A stretch of 41,311 nucleotides of DNA from Lysinibacillus sp. ZYM-1 (GCF_001308875.1 NZ_KQ465140.1:1-41311), one strand, 5' to 3'; shown: positions 1 through 7,568, counted from the stretch's first letter. A program made the numbers and translations. Notes: generated by a model not told the origin, from the letters alone.

Positions 1-126
1 GTATGCTTATACCCGTTTTTCAACGAAAGGTGTTTTTATTTGTCTCACTTTTCTAGGTCAGTGCGCAGTTAGTATATTCCTTCAAGGCTTTTTTTGTGTA
101 TATGTTTATCTGAGTCTATCAGCGAC

Positions 127-1608
127 TTATAGTAACCCAATCCATTTCCAATAAGTTGCTGAGAACAGAAGAACTAGGAGGAAGCCGATAATCGTTAATG
201 GAATACCCGATTTCAGGAAATCCTTTGTTGTAAACGCGCCTGTACCGTAAGCAAGCATATTTTGTGGTGCGCTAATTGGTAAAAGGAAGCCAAAACTAAT
301 GACAAATTGTTGTACGATTACGAAACCAACCTGATCTACATTAGTCGTTAATGTGGAAGCTAACACGATAAACACTGGTATAAGTGCAGATGCTAGGCTT
401 GTTGCACTGGCGAAACCTAAATGAATAAGAATATTAAATAATGTTACGAGTGCAATTGTAGCAAGAATTGGCATAGTATCTAGACCGAGTGAACCAAAAA
501 CTTTATCTGATAACCATGATGCTCCTTTTGTATTCAATAAAATAGTTCCTAACATAATGCCTACTGCGAAGACAATGATTGTTCCCCAAGGAATATGAGG
601 TTCAACTTCCTTCCAAGAATAAACCCCGATTTTAGGCATTAGTAGTATAGCAATAGCAATAATTGTGACAGTTGTCGTATCAAATGGGTGGAGCTTGCCT
701 TCCGTTGCCCAGAAAAATAGTAAAACTAATGATGTAACGATTAATCGAATTTCAGGTGCTTTTAATGGTCCTAGTTCGGCAAGCTGTTTCTTGATGACCT
801 CTTTACCACCCTCGATATTGCTCGTCTCAGGCTTAATTAATGTAATCATAATGAAAAATAAAGCTACAGACATAATGATCGAGAATGGGGCGGCATAGAG
901 TAACCAAGCACCCCAGGAAATATTCACATTAAATTGCTCTTGAATGAAATTTAATGCAACCATATTTTGCGCTGCTGCAGTCTTTATACCAATATTCCAG
1001 ATGGAAACGGCTTGGACGGAAGTAATAACAAGTAAAGCAGCAAGACGACTATCGCGTGGTAGACCAAATGCTGCGACCATTCCAAGAAGTATAGGGACTA
1101 CTGCGCCCGCCCGCGCAGTGGCAGAAGGAACAAAAAATGCGAGGGCTATTGAAACTAATATAGCACCAAATACAATAGCTTTTGTTTTAGTTCCTACAAG
1201 TGAAAGAATCCACAGAGCAAGTCGTTTGTGTAAATTGGTAATTTGCATGGCAGCCGCTAGGAAAAGAGCCGCTGCTACAAGGGCAACGGCGGAATTACTA
1301 AAACCACTTAATGATAGTTTTAAGGCGCCAGCGGTACCTAGTTGTGTTGTGGGATCATCAATTGATGGCGCGAGTCCTAGTAAAACAGTTACGAGTGCAA
1401 TAATCATTGCAGAGCTTACAGGGTATGAAACGGCCTCTGTTACCCAAAGGATAACCGCGAAAGCTAAGATGGCTAAAGCACGTTGCCCTGCTACAGGTAA
1501 CTCACCGTTATTAGGTAAAAAAGTAATGATAATTAGTAACGCAAAGGCCAAGCCAATCCATAATGGCTTTAAATTACGTTTCGTCGTTGCTTGTTTAGGT
1601 GAAGACAT
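127..1608 (-). CDS. DASS-family Na+/dicarboxylate (anion) symporter
   Basis: A 493-residue polytopic membrane protein of the divalent anion:Na+ symporter (DASS/SLC13, CitT) family, which imports C4-dicarboxylates, citrate or related anions with sodium. Hydrophobic helices run the whole length. The first repeat carries GFSNSAVALVAAALFLAAAM at about residues 101-120 and the second has FASATSLASALIPVF near 405-420. These are the two SNT-like substrate/Na+ regions, and PISAPQNMLAYGTG near 450 is the typical C-terminal family motif. Length matches the family (450-500). The ATG start follows AAAGGATGAG at good spacing. The gene is monocistronic and reads towards the window edge. B. subtilis YflS is the kind of homologue expected. 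The family call is firm, the substrate is not readable from sequence. Confidence 0.85.
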   Translation of the reverse strand: MSSPKQATTKRNLKPLWIGLAFALLIIITFLPNNGELPVAGQRALAILAFAVILWVTEAVSYPVSSAMIIALVTVLLGLAPSIDDPTTQLGTAGALKLSLSGFSNSAVALVAAALFLAAAMQITNLHKRLALWILSLVGTKTKAIVFGAILVSIALAFFVPSATARAGAVVPILLGMVAAFGLPRDSRLAALLVITSVQAVSIWNIGIKTAAAQNMVALNFIQEQFNVNISWGAWLLYAAPFSIIMSVALFFIMITLIKPETSNIEGGKEVIKKQLAELGPLKAPEIRLIVTSLVLLFFWATEGKLHPFDTTTVTIIAIAILLMPKIGVYSWKEVEPHIPWGTIIVFAVGIMLGTILLNTKGASWLSDKVFGSLGLDTMPILATIALVTLFNILIHLGFASATSLASALIPVFIVLASTLTTNVDQVGFVIVQQFVISFGFLLPISAPQNMLAYGTGAFTTKDFLKSGIPLTIIGFLLVLLFSATYWKWIGLL

Positions 1609-1805
1609 ATTTTCTCATCCTTTCTACGAAAAACATGACGATTATTATCCATAACATCGGTCAGTATAATGTTTTATTAAGATAAGAATTAGTCTGTTTT
1701 TTTATAAAGAGTTTAGGAATGTGAAAAATGTCCGTTTTACAGCTTTAATAGTAGTTAAAGAGATAATTTGTGGTCATAAAAAATACAAAAATATCCTTAA
1801 AAATA

Positions 1806-2438
1806 TTATCGCTTTTTCTTAAACGCAGACGTCACTTTAGGTTCGGTCCCATTGATTAGCCGTTTGATATTTTCTGTGTGTAAAATAATAGCTAAACCAA
1901 AAAGAAGAACGGCAATAATGGTTGGGCCGAGTCCGGGAATCCATAAATAAGTTGCAGTACAAAAAACGAGATAAAACTCTAATACACCGACAATTAAATA
2001 GTTTGTTGCAAAAGATAAAATAACAAATAGAATAAGTGCAAATAAACCAATCTTCCAGTCGACCGCTAGTAAAATTCCGATGATGGAGGCAGTTCCTTTT
2101 CCACCATTGAAGCGCATATAAAATGGGAAATTATGCCCTAAAATAACCCCTGCAGCTATCAAGTATGTTAGAAGCCATATTTGTTCTTCGGTTAAATGTG
2201 TTGCATCTGCTAAATAAAAGTGTGCACCAAGGATGGCTGCAATGCCTTTGCCAATATCGATAAGAGCTACTAAAACGCCATATTTCCAGCCGAGGGAAAG
2301 CGTAGCATTAGAGGCACCAGCGTTGCCGTGGCCCGCTTTTTTTAAATCAACCCCGGATAAAAATTGTGCCACTTTAGAGCCGTGAATACAGCCAATTAAG
2401 TAGCCAACAACTAGAAAAAGAATCACGGCTTTTACCAT
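1806..2438 (-). CDS. PlsY-like glycerol-3-phosphate acyltransferase (divergent)
   Basis: A 210-residue membrane protein of the PlsY family, which transfers acyl groups from acyl-phosphate to glycerol-3-phosphate at the start of phospholipid synthesis. It shows five to seven hydrophobic segments, the glycine-rich loop GHGNAGASN near residues 37-45 (family GSGNIGATN) and GHNFPFYMRFNGGKGTAS near 101-118 (family GHxFPxFxxFKGGKGVAT). The first motif is unusual: canonical PlsY has Ser-Ile-Pro in a stretch like GYLLGSIPFG, whereas here it reads GYLIGCIHGS. This looks like a divergent paralogue rather than the essential housekeeping copy, which is inference. The start is ATG after AAAGGAG. It sits divergently from the riboswitch-controlled metY, with about 95 bp to that promoter. 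Confidence 0.75.
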   Translation of the reverse strand: MVKAVILFLVVGYLIGCIHGSKVAQFLSGVDLKKAGHGNAGASNATLSLGWKYGVLVALIDIGKGIAAILGAHFYLADATHLTEEQIWLLTYLIAAGVILGHNFPFYMRFNGGKGTASIIGILLAVDWKIGLFALILFVILSFATNYLIVGVLEFYLVFCTATYLWIPGLGPTIIAVLLFGLAIILHTENIKRLINGTEPKVTSAFKKKR

Positions 2439-2534
2439 AAAAATACTCCTTTCAAAATTTTTTCTAAAATAGTGTATGCGTTCTTCTTACGTATAAGAGC
2501 AGACAGAAGTTTCGGAAAAAATAAAATTTACATG

Positions 2535-2563
2535 TTGACAGAAAAAAACTCTATGTTTATACT
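2535..2563 (+). promoter_or_regulatory. Sigma-A promoter of the metY transcript
   Basis: A perfect -35 box TTGACA (2535-2540) and a near-consensus -10 TATACT (2558-2563) are separated by exactly 17 bp. Transcription would start near 2570, just before the SAM riboswitch. Confidence 0.85.
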
Positions 2564-2593
2564 GTGTAACAACGATGGAAATTGAATCTCATA

Positions 2594-2707
2594 CTCTTAT
2601 CAAGAGCGGCGGAGGGATAGGCCCTATGATGCCCGGCAACCAGTAAGTGATGAACTTACTAAGGTGCTAATTCCTACAGATTCTTACTTGGATCTGGCAG
2701 ATAAGGG
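2594..2707 (+). promoter_or_regulatory. SAM-I (S-box) riboswitch
   Basis: The conserved S-box core is present: CTTATCAAGAGCGGCGGAGG at the 5' side, then GGCCCTATGATGCCCGGCAA, then a variable P3/P4 region ending in GATCTGGCAGATAAGGGGAGG. The closing helix P1 pairs 2594-2601 (CTCTTATC) with 2700-2707 (GATAAGGG). Binding of S-adenosylmethionine stabilises the anti-antiterminator so that the downstream terminator forms, shutting off metY when methionine/SAM is plentiful. The mechanism is established for this class, and the sequence match is direct. Confidence 0.96.
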
Positions 2708-2727
2708 GAGGAAAACTTGCAACCGCA

Positions 2728-2760
2728 ACCCTCTTCTTAGCTGAAGGGGGTTTTTGTTTT
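2728..2760 (+). terminator. Riboswitch-controlled intrinsic terminator
   Basis: A 9-bp stem (ACCCTCTTC 2728-2736 with GAAGGGGGT 2743-2751, one G-U pair) is followed by a T-rich run TTTTTGTTTT. It lies directly downstream of the S-box aptamer and before metY, the standard position for a SAM-dependent attenuator. Confidence 0.9.
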
Positions 2761-2824
2761 CTCAGAAAAAATCCTCCTCATCTCCGGTACCATCGTAAAA
2801 AAATAACCATTTTGGAGGTACACA

Positions 2825-4126
2825 ATGACCAATTTTAAACCAGAAACATTGTTGTTACATGGCGGGCAAGAGCCAGACCCAGTGACAGGATCTCGTACAG
2901 TCCCTGTCTATCGTTCGACAGCATTCGTATTTAAAGACACTGCTCATGCGCAACGTCTTTTTGCTTTAGAGGAAGCTGGGAACATTTACACACGTATTAC
3001 AAATCCGACTGTTGATGTATTTGAAAAACGTGTGGCTTTATTGGAAGGCGGAACAGCAGCAGTAGCACTTTCATCTGGTGCAGCAGCAATCGCATTTTCT
3101 ATTTTGAATCTAGCGGGAGCCGGAGACGAAATAGTAGCAGCGAGTTCCTTATATGGTGGTACTTATAATTTATTCGCTAACACACTACCAAACTACGGTA
3201 TTAAAACAATTTTTGTAGATGAAACAAACCCAGAGAATTTCAAAGCTGCCATCACAGATAAAACAAAAGCTGTCTTTGCTGAAGTTTATGGGAATCCAAG
3301 TTTAAAAGTTTTAGATATTGAGGCAGTGGCTAAAATTGCACATGACAATGGCTTACCATTAATTATTGATAGTACGTTTGCTTCTCCATATGGTTCTACA
3401 CCTATTGAATTCGGTGCAGATATCGTTGTTCATTCAGCAACTAAGTGGATAGGTGGTCATGGTACAACTTTAGGAGGCGTTGTTGTAGACGCTGGTAAGT
3501 TTGATTGGACTAGAGGACGCTTCCCAGGCTTTACAGAGCCGGATTCTTCTTACCATGGTTTACGTTATGGAATCGATACTGCTTCTGCTGCATTTGCTAC
3601 AAAGCTACGTGTCCAGTTATTACGTGATTTTGGCCCAACATTAAGTGCAGATGCAGCCTTCAATCTATTACAAGGCTTAGAGACGCTTCATTTGCGAATC
3701 CCTAAACACAACGAGAATGCATTAGCTGTGGCTGAATATTTACGCAACCACCCATCTGTGGAGTATGTAAATTATAATGGCCTAAAGGATTTTCCAACCC
3801 ATGAATTGGCGAAAAAGTATTTAAGGAATGGCTTCGGTTCAGTGCTAACATTTGGCATAAAAGGTGGACGTGAAGCAGGCCGAAATCTTATTGATCATGT
3901 AAAGCTGTTTTCACATGTTGCGAATGTAGGAGATGCCAAATCGTTAATCATCCATCCAGCATCTACTACACATCAACAATTATCAGCAGATGAACTAATT
4001 CAAGCTGGCGTAACCGAATCGCTCATTCGCTTATCAATCGGTTTAGAGGCAATAGAGGACATCATTGCAGATTTAGAACAGGCTATTACGCAAGCAACAG
4101 CAACTGAACAAACAATAGAAGCTTAA
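2825..4126 (+). CDS. metY: O-acetylhomoserine sulfhydrylase (homocysteine synthase), PLP enzyme
   Basis: A 433-residue Cys/Met-metabolism PLP enzyme. It makes homocysteine from O-acetyl-L-homoserine and sulfide in the direct-sulfhydrylation route to methionine, and acts in the cytosol. Typical family blocks are ETLLLHGGQEPDP at the N-terminus, YTRITNPT near residue 58, SSGAAAI near 84, and the PLP-lysine motif HSATKWIGGHG near 204-214. The length (about 430, longer than the roughly 380 of cystathionine synthases/lyases) and the insertion DSSYHGLRYGIDTASAAF fit MetY rather than MetI/MetC. The start is ATG after TTTTGGAGG. It is the only gene directly behind the SAM riboswitch, so methionine-repressed expression is expected. 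No clear terminator follows. Confidence 0.93.
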   Translation: MTNFKPETLLLHGGQEPDPVTGSRTVPVYRSTAFVFKDTAHAQRLFALEEAGNIYTRITNPTVDVFEKRVALLEGGTAAVALSSGAAAIAFSILNLAGAGDEIVAASSLYGGTYNLFANTLPNYGIKTIFVDETNPENFKAAITDKTKAVFAEVYGNPSLKVLDIEAVAKIAHDNGLPLIIDSTFASPYGSTPIEFGADIVVHSATKWIGGHGTTLGGVVVDAGKFDWTRGRFPGFTEPDSSYHGLRYGIDTASAAFATKLRVQLLRDFGPTLSADAAFNLLQGLETLHLRIPKHNENALAVAEYLRNHPSVEYVNYNGLKDFPTHELAKKYLRNGFGSVLTFGIKGGREAGRNLIDHVKLFSHVANVGDAKSLIIHPASTTHQQLSADELIQAGVTESLIRLSIGLEAIEDIIADLEQAITQATATEQTIEA

Positions 4127-4283
4127 TATAGAATATACAAGAGAATGTTGTAGCGTTTACGTATTTTCTCATTCGAAAGGCCTCATCTGGTAATACGTTA
4201 AACGTTGCTACATGAATCACAAACTCATCTGGTAATTGTCAGAACCTTTTAAAAAATAATACCAAGTATCTTTATATGTATTA
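4127..4283. other. Gene-free stretch with inverted repeat and a possible minus-strand coding remnant
   Basis: There is no credible gene here. Two arms, 4149-4165 and 4192-4212, form an imperfect inverted repeat with a 26-nt loop and no T-run, so it is not an obvious terminator. The 13-mer CTCATCTGGTAAT occurs twice (4182-4194 and 4224-4236), 42 bp apart. Read on the minus strand, both copies encode Leu-Pro-Asp-Glu in the same frame within an open stretch of about 50 codons that has no start or ribosome binding site. It may be the relic of a decayed gene. Low certainty. Confidence 0.35.
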
Positions 4284-4312
4284 TTGACTTAATTAAAACC
4301 TTGCTATATACT
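4284..4312 (+). promoter_or_regulatory. Sigma-A promoter of the Panacea-like gene
   Basis: TTGACT (4284-4289) and TATACT (4307-4312) are separated by 17 bp, one mismatch each from consensus. This gives a start near 4319 and a leader of about 135 nt, so the next gene is transcribed independently of the SAM riboswitch. Confidence 0.7.
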
Positions 4313-4395
4313 TGGATATAAGTTAAGTGTACGAAAGAACTCGTTAAAAAAGGTAAATGTTTTCATAAGTGCTCCCCCACTTTTGAATATATAGG

Positions 4396-4424
4396 AGAGT
4401 AGTTGCATAGCCAGTGACTACTCT
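4396..4424 (+). promoter_or_regulatory. Leader hairpin upstream of the Panacea-like gene
   Basis: AGAGTAGT (4396-4403) pairs perfectly with ACTACTCT (4417-4424) across a 13-nt loop. No T-run follows, so it is not a simple terminator. It lies 30 nt before the start codon in the 5' leader and could affect translation or RNA stability (inference). Confidence 0.4.
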
Positions 4425-4454
4425 TCAAAAAACTGATGATAAAGGAGTGTTTAA

Positions 4455-4841
4455 ATGGGTAATGTCTATAGTGCGCAAAACATTGCATCATATCTAATTT
4501 ATGAACTAAATGAAGGTCATGTATTTGTCAACAATAAATCCATTCAACACATACTTACATCAGTTGAACGTAAATGGCAACAAGCCTTTGGTCATTCAGC
4601 ATATCAGGAACAGGTTTATGTTGATGAGAAGGGGCATACTGTTAAGGAAGTTTATGAGGCTTATGAAATGTATGGTGTGTGCCACATTCCACTTCCAGCA
4701 ACAGAATTTTATTTAAAGTATGGTACATTTCAATTAGTGGAACGTACGTATGCAATACCAAATTTTACTGAAATAGAAATCAGTCTTGTTCAACAAGCTT
4801 TAACACAATATCGTTATCAATTGCTTTCAAAAGCGAGCTAA
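4455..4841 (+). CDS. Panacea/SocA-like (DUF4065-type) small protein
   Basis: A 128-residue soluble protein. Its first 75 residues follow the layout of the Panacea (SocA, DUF4065) domain. An N-terminal helix YSAQNIASYLIYELNE corresponds to the family's DVANYII start. VNNKSIQHILTSVERKWQQAFG matches the xTNLKLQKLLYYAQGWYLAFxG helix, and QEQVYVDEKGHTVKEVYEAYEMYG matches ExxEAWxxGPVVxEVYxxYxxYG. Panacea proteins are antitoxins or proteolytic adaptors in other bacteria. No toxin-like gene is adjacent, and the protein is shorter than typical (150-200). The start is ATG after AAAGGAG. It has its own promoter, a leader hairpin and a terminator, so it is a single-gene unit. The assignment is by eye, so an unrelated conserved Bacillaceae protein remains possible. 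Confidence 0.5.
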   Translation: MGNVYSAQNIASYLIYELNEGHVFVNNKSIQHILTSVERKWQQAFGHSAYQEQVYVDEKGHTVKEVYEAYEMYGVCHIPLPATEFYLKYGTFQLVERTYAIPNFTEIEISLVQQALTQYRYQLLSKAS

Positions 4842-4859
4842 AAAATCCCTCATATATTT

Positions 4860-4898
4860 AAGCTCATTCTCTGCTGCTACAGGGAATGAGCTTTTTTT
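4860..4898 (+). terminator. Intrinsic terminator after the Panacea-like gene
   Basis: A 14-bp stem (AAGCTCATTCTCTG 4860-4873 with CAGGGAATGAGCTT 4880-4893, including G-U pairing) with a 6-nt loop is followed by TTTTT. Confidence 0.9.
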
Positions 4899-5026
4899 AT
4901 AGCGGTTTGATTTTTTAGCAGGATTATGGGTGTCTGAACATACATATATAATAGAAGAAAGACATTCATTTTTTAAATACAAAGAGTCAATATTTGTTCA
5001 AATCTTATAGTTAAACTAAAAAAACG

Positions 5027-5032
5027 TATAAT
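5027..5032 (+). promoter_or_regulatory. Probable -10 box of the hom transcript
   Basis: A perfect TATAAT lies at 5027-5032. The matching -35 region (around 5004-5009, CTTATA) is poor. If used, transcription starts near 5039 and hom has a leader of about 275 nt. Confidence 0.4.
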
Positions 5033-5039
5033 AAAGGGA

Positions 5040-5314
5040 ATGAAACCGATTTCTTTTGCACGTCTAGGGAAAACAAATGTCCTTCCTAGAAAGATTTTTC
5101 TTGTGTAAAGTATATATATGCGTTACAATTTTCTTTAAGTTAAATTTTGAATTATTTGAATTTGTATGTGTACTAACACGTACTGATAAAACAAAACTTA
5201 TCCCAAATAAGTTGTTGGCTAAGGCCTGCGGTGGGTGTCATATGAATTGGCACAACCCCGGGGGAGTTTGGCTTTGATGAAACTGCGGAATGTAAGTTGG
5301 AGGGAATAACGAGA
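5040..5314 (+). promoter_or_regulatory. Long structured leader of hom (candidate cis-regulatory RNA)
   Basis: I accept no gene in this 275-bp stretch. It can form three hairpins: TCTAGG/CCTAGA (5063-5068/5085-5090); AACTTAT/ATAAGTT (5195-5201/5207-5213); and a GC-rich hairpin at about 5229-5260 whose core is GTGTCA/TGGCAC (5235-5240/5248-5253), extended by GG-GG/CCCC pairing. The GC-rich end stands out from the AT-rich surroundings. It has no T-box AGGGTGGNACCGCG motif, no second S-box and no lysine-riboswitch core. A regulatory role is inference. Confidence 0.35.
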
Positions 5315-6301
5315 ATGGCAACTATAAAGGCAGCGATTTTAGGGTTTGGAACTGTAGGTCAAGGGATCTATCATATATTAAATGAAAAGCGAGAAGAGCT
5401 TAAAAATAAATTAGGTATTGAGTTAGAAGTAGCAAAGATTTTAGTGACAGATGCTAGCCGCGAACGTGTACCAGGTACAGCACATTTGATGACAACAAGC
5501 ATGGAAGAAGTATTAGCAGAATCGGGCATGCAGGTAGTATTTGAAGCAATTGTTAATGAAGAACCTGCATATAGCTATTTAAAGCGAGCAGTGGAGCATA
5601 AATGTCACGTTATTACAGCCAACAAAGTAATGTTTGCAAAACGTGGATTAGAGTTGCAAGATCTTGCAAAAGCAAATGGTGTTTTTGTAGGCTTTGAGGC
5701 CACTACTGCTGGAGGGGTACCTGTTATTAAAACTATGAAAAATATTTTACTTGTTAACGATGTAAGTCGTATACAAGGTGTTTTAAATGGGACTTGTAAT
5801 TATATTTTAACTAAAATGCGTGCAGAGGGCTGGTCATTTGATACTGCTTTAAAGGAAGCACAAAGTTTAGGCTATGCTGAGGCAGATCCATATAATGATA
5901 TTTCTGGTCAGGATGCCTTTAAAAAATTAATGATTTTAAGTGCCTTAGCATTTGGAGAGCAACCTGATTGGGCGGATGTAGATGTTATTGGAATAGACAG
6001 CATTTCGGCTTCACAGGTCCGTGAAGCATGCGAAAAAGGTCTACGATATCGCCATGTAGCTGAAGTTGAAAAATTGACTAACGGGAAAATTGTAGCTAAG
6101 GTTGGTCCGCAATTGGTCGATAAAGAACACCCGCTTTATCCAGTCGATGATGTGTTCAATGCAGTTGCACTAGAAACCAATTATATTGGCACATTAACAT
6201 TAGTAGGACCTGGTGCTGGAATGTACCCAACAGCTAGTGTAATGGTAGAAGATTATGCTGAAATCATCGGGAAGAGAGCAGGGTTTGTTGTAACGATTTA
6301 A
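5315..6301 (+). CDS. hom: Homoserine dehydrogenase, short form without ACT domain
   Basis: A 328-residue NAD(P)-dependent homoserine dehydrogenase, reducing aspartate semialdehyde to homoserine, the branch point to threonine and methionine. The N-terminal Rossmann motif GFGTVGQG is at residues 10-17, TANKVMFA near 105, the substrate loop NGTCNYILTKM near 163-173, and the catalytic block GYAEADPYNDISGQDAFKK near 190-208 contains the conserved Asp and Lys. Canonical Bacillus Hom is about 430 residues with a C-terminal ACT domain for feedback by threonine. This protein stops after the catalytic domain. A TTG at 5297 would extend it by six codons, but GGAGGG (5299-5304) is the ribosome binding site for the ATG at 5315. 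Proximity to metY suggests it supplies homoserine for methionine (inference). Confidence 0.88.
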   Translation: MATIKAAILGFGTVGQGIYHILNEKREELKNKLGIELEVAKILVTDASRERVPGTAHLMTTSMEEVLAESGMQVVFEAIVNEEPAYSYLKRAVEHKCHVITANKVMFAKRGLELQDLAKANGVFVGFEATTAGGVPVIKTMKNILLVNDVSRIQGVLNGTCNYILTKMRAEGWSFDTALKEAQSLGYAEADPYNDISGQDAFKKLMILSALAFGEQPDWADVDVIGIDSISASQVREACEKGLRYRHVAEVEKLTNGKIVAKVGPQLVDKEHPLYPVDDVFNAVALETNYIGTLTLVGPGAGMYPTASVMVEDYAEIIGKRAGFVVTI

Positions 6302-6318
6302 TAATATTTTTTAAAGTT

Positions 6319-6364
6319 GCCCGCCATTCAACAATGTTCTATTGTTTGAATGGTGGGCTTTTTA
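6319..6364. terminator. Bidirectional terminator between hom and the convergent small gene
   Basis: A 17-bp stem (6319-6335 with 6341-6358, one bulge) with loop GTTCT is followed by TTTTT on the plus strand. A-rich sequence on the other side lets it serve the minus strand less well. Confidence 0.88.
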
Positions 6365-6592
6365 ATCCTCGTCTTTTACATCAATATCTTCTGGTATAGG
6401 GGTAGATCGCCATATTTCAATTTCCTCTTTGATACGTTCCAATTGATTAAAATAAGTACTGAATTGACCACTATTTATGAGTATCTGATCTCCATCGAAA
6501 ACAGAACGGATGCGTCCCTCATAGATTAGGCGTAATATTTGATCTTCAGGCATACCCAGGTCAATAGCTGTCTCTTCTATTGTTTTGTACAT
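6362..6592 (-). CDS. Small excisionase-type helix-turn-helix DNA-binding protein
   Basis: A 76-residue protein beginning YKTIEETAIDLGMPEDQILRLIYEG, the usual pattern of MerR/excisionase-like winged helix-turn-helix domains: strand-helix-turn-recognition helix, then RIRSVFDGDQILIN where the wing carries basic residues. An acidic, helical tail (residues 50-76) follows. An upstream ATG would add 13 residues, but AAAGGAG sits 9 nt before the ATG at 6592, which fixes the start there. No integrase or prophage gene is nearby, so it is probably a chromosomal regulator rather than a phage excisionase. Its target is unknown. Confidence 0.65.
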   Translation of the reverse strand: MYKTIEETAIDLGMPEDQILRLIYEGRIRSVFDGDQILINSGQFSTYFNQLERIKEEIEIWRSTPIPEDIDVKDED

Positions 6593-6763
6593 ACAATTCG
6601 CTCCTTTTACTGTATTCATTATAACGTCCATTGAATCGAATGCATACTGGGATAAATGAATGAAATAGTAAAAATGATAATTGTTTGATTTTGGATAAAT
6701 CTGTATTATTAGTATTAATGAAGGAATAAGGCGGGGGGAGGGCTTCTTTTAGCTATCACGATT

Positions 6764-7492
6764 TTGTTACGTAAAATTAATTTTCTAAATTGGTCATGGA
6801 AATGGACCATTTTGGCTGCAGCTAGTATTGCCCTATTCCAAGGTCTTTTCTTTTCGTCCATACGTCTAACGGGTGTAGCGATTGGAACTGTTGCAACCAT
6901 TGGAAGTGCACCAGTCTTTTCTGGTGTTATAGAATGGCTTATATGGAAAACACGACCGTCTGCTGTTTGGGGACTTGCTACATTGATGGCGATTATCGGT
7001 TGTTTTTTATTATTTATGAATAATGGTGAAGAAGCTGTACATATAGGTGGCTTCGGTCAAGCATTACGTGCAGGGCTGTCTTTTGCCTTTTATACAAATA
7101 TTAGTAAAAAATTAATGGTGCAGGAGGACGCTTTACCAGCAGTTGCTATGACATTTTCACTTTGTACTATACTTTTACTACCTTTTTCACTGCACAATGG
7201 ATTTGATTGGTTAGGAAGTATGCATAATTTATGGACAATGCTGTTTATGGGGATTATGTGTACAAGCGTAGCTTATTTATTGTTCTTAAATGGTTTGCAA
7301 AAAATAAATTCATCAACAGCTGTAACTCTTTCGTTAGCGGAGCCATTGACTGCCGCAATTCTTGGCGTCTTTCTAGTTGGAGAACAATTAAGTGGCGTAT
7401 CCTGGCTTGGTGTAGTAATGCTATTAGGCGGCATTGTTGCTTTGACGATAGGTGGGAGACAAAGCAAGCTACATAGTAAGCTAAAACCTTAA
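6764..7492 (+). CDS. EamA-family (DMT) transporter, N-terminally truncated, probable pseudogene
   Basis: A 242-residue membrane protein matching the EamA/drug-metabolite transporter family from transmembrane segment 3 onward. Both EamA repeats are recognisable, with SLAEPLTAAILGVFLVGEQLSGVSWLGVVMLLGGIV being the hallmark C-terminal repeat. Full-length members have about 300 residues and ten helices; here the first helix and most of the second are missing. The frame stays open upstream to a TGA at 6719, and the codons from 6722 read RNKAGGGLLLAITILLRK, which resembles the end of TM2. Homology therefore extends past any usable start. The only start is TTG at 6764, about 21 nt from a G-rich stretch that merely encodes glycines. 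A deletion has probably removed the 5' end. Confidence 0.6.
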   Translation: MLRKINFLNWSWKWTILAAASIALFQGLFFSSIRLTGVAIGTVATIGSAPVFSGVIEWLIWKTRPSAVWGLATLMAIIGCFLLFMNNGEEAVHIGGFGQALRAGLSFAFYTNISKKLMVQEDALPAVAMTFSLCTILLLPFSLHNGFDWLGSMHNLWTMLFMGIMCTSVAYLLFLNGLQKINSSTAVTLSLAEPLTAAILGVFLVGEQLSGVSWLGVVMLLGGIVALTIGGRQSKLHSKLKP

Positions 7493-7568
7493 GAAATTCT
7501 TCATTTTTTTGCTAGCTGGTTTTTAAGATTTGAAAGGTACACTTATATTTGAGAGCGAGGTGTCTATC

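Noticed and set aside
944..1654. 236-codon plus-strand ORF opposite the DASS transporter gene
   Set aside because: It is an antisense shadow of a strong minus-strand gene, has a low-complexity Ala/Arg composition, no ribosome binding site and no recognisable domain.
5077..5277. 66-codon ORF in the hom leader, Cys- and Trp-rich at its end
   Set aside because: Composition follows the odd GC-rich leader rather than a protein, there is no ribosome binding site before the ATG, and the frame is only incidentally open.
5220..5314. T-box riboswitch before hom
   Set aside because: The conserved AGGGTGGNACCGCG antiterminator sequence and a terminator/antiterminator pair are missing.
6362..6592. Prophage or integrative element marked by an excisionase-like gene
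   Set aside because: No integrase, att-like direct repeat or phage gene accompanies it; a stand-alone small MerR-like protein is more likely.
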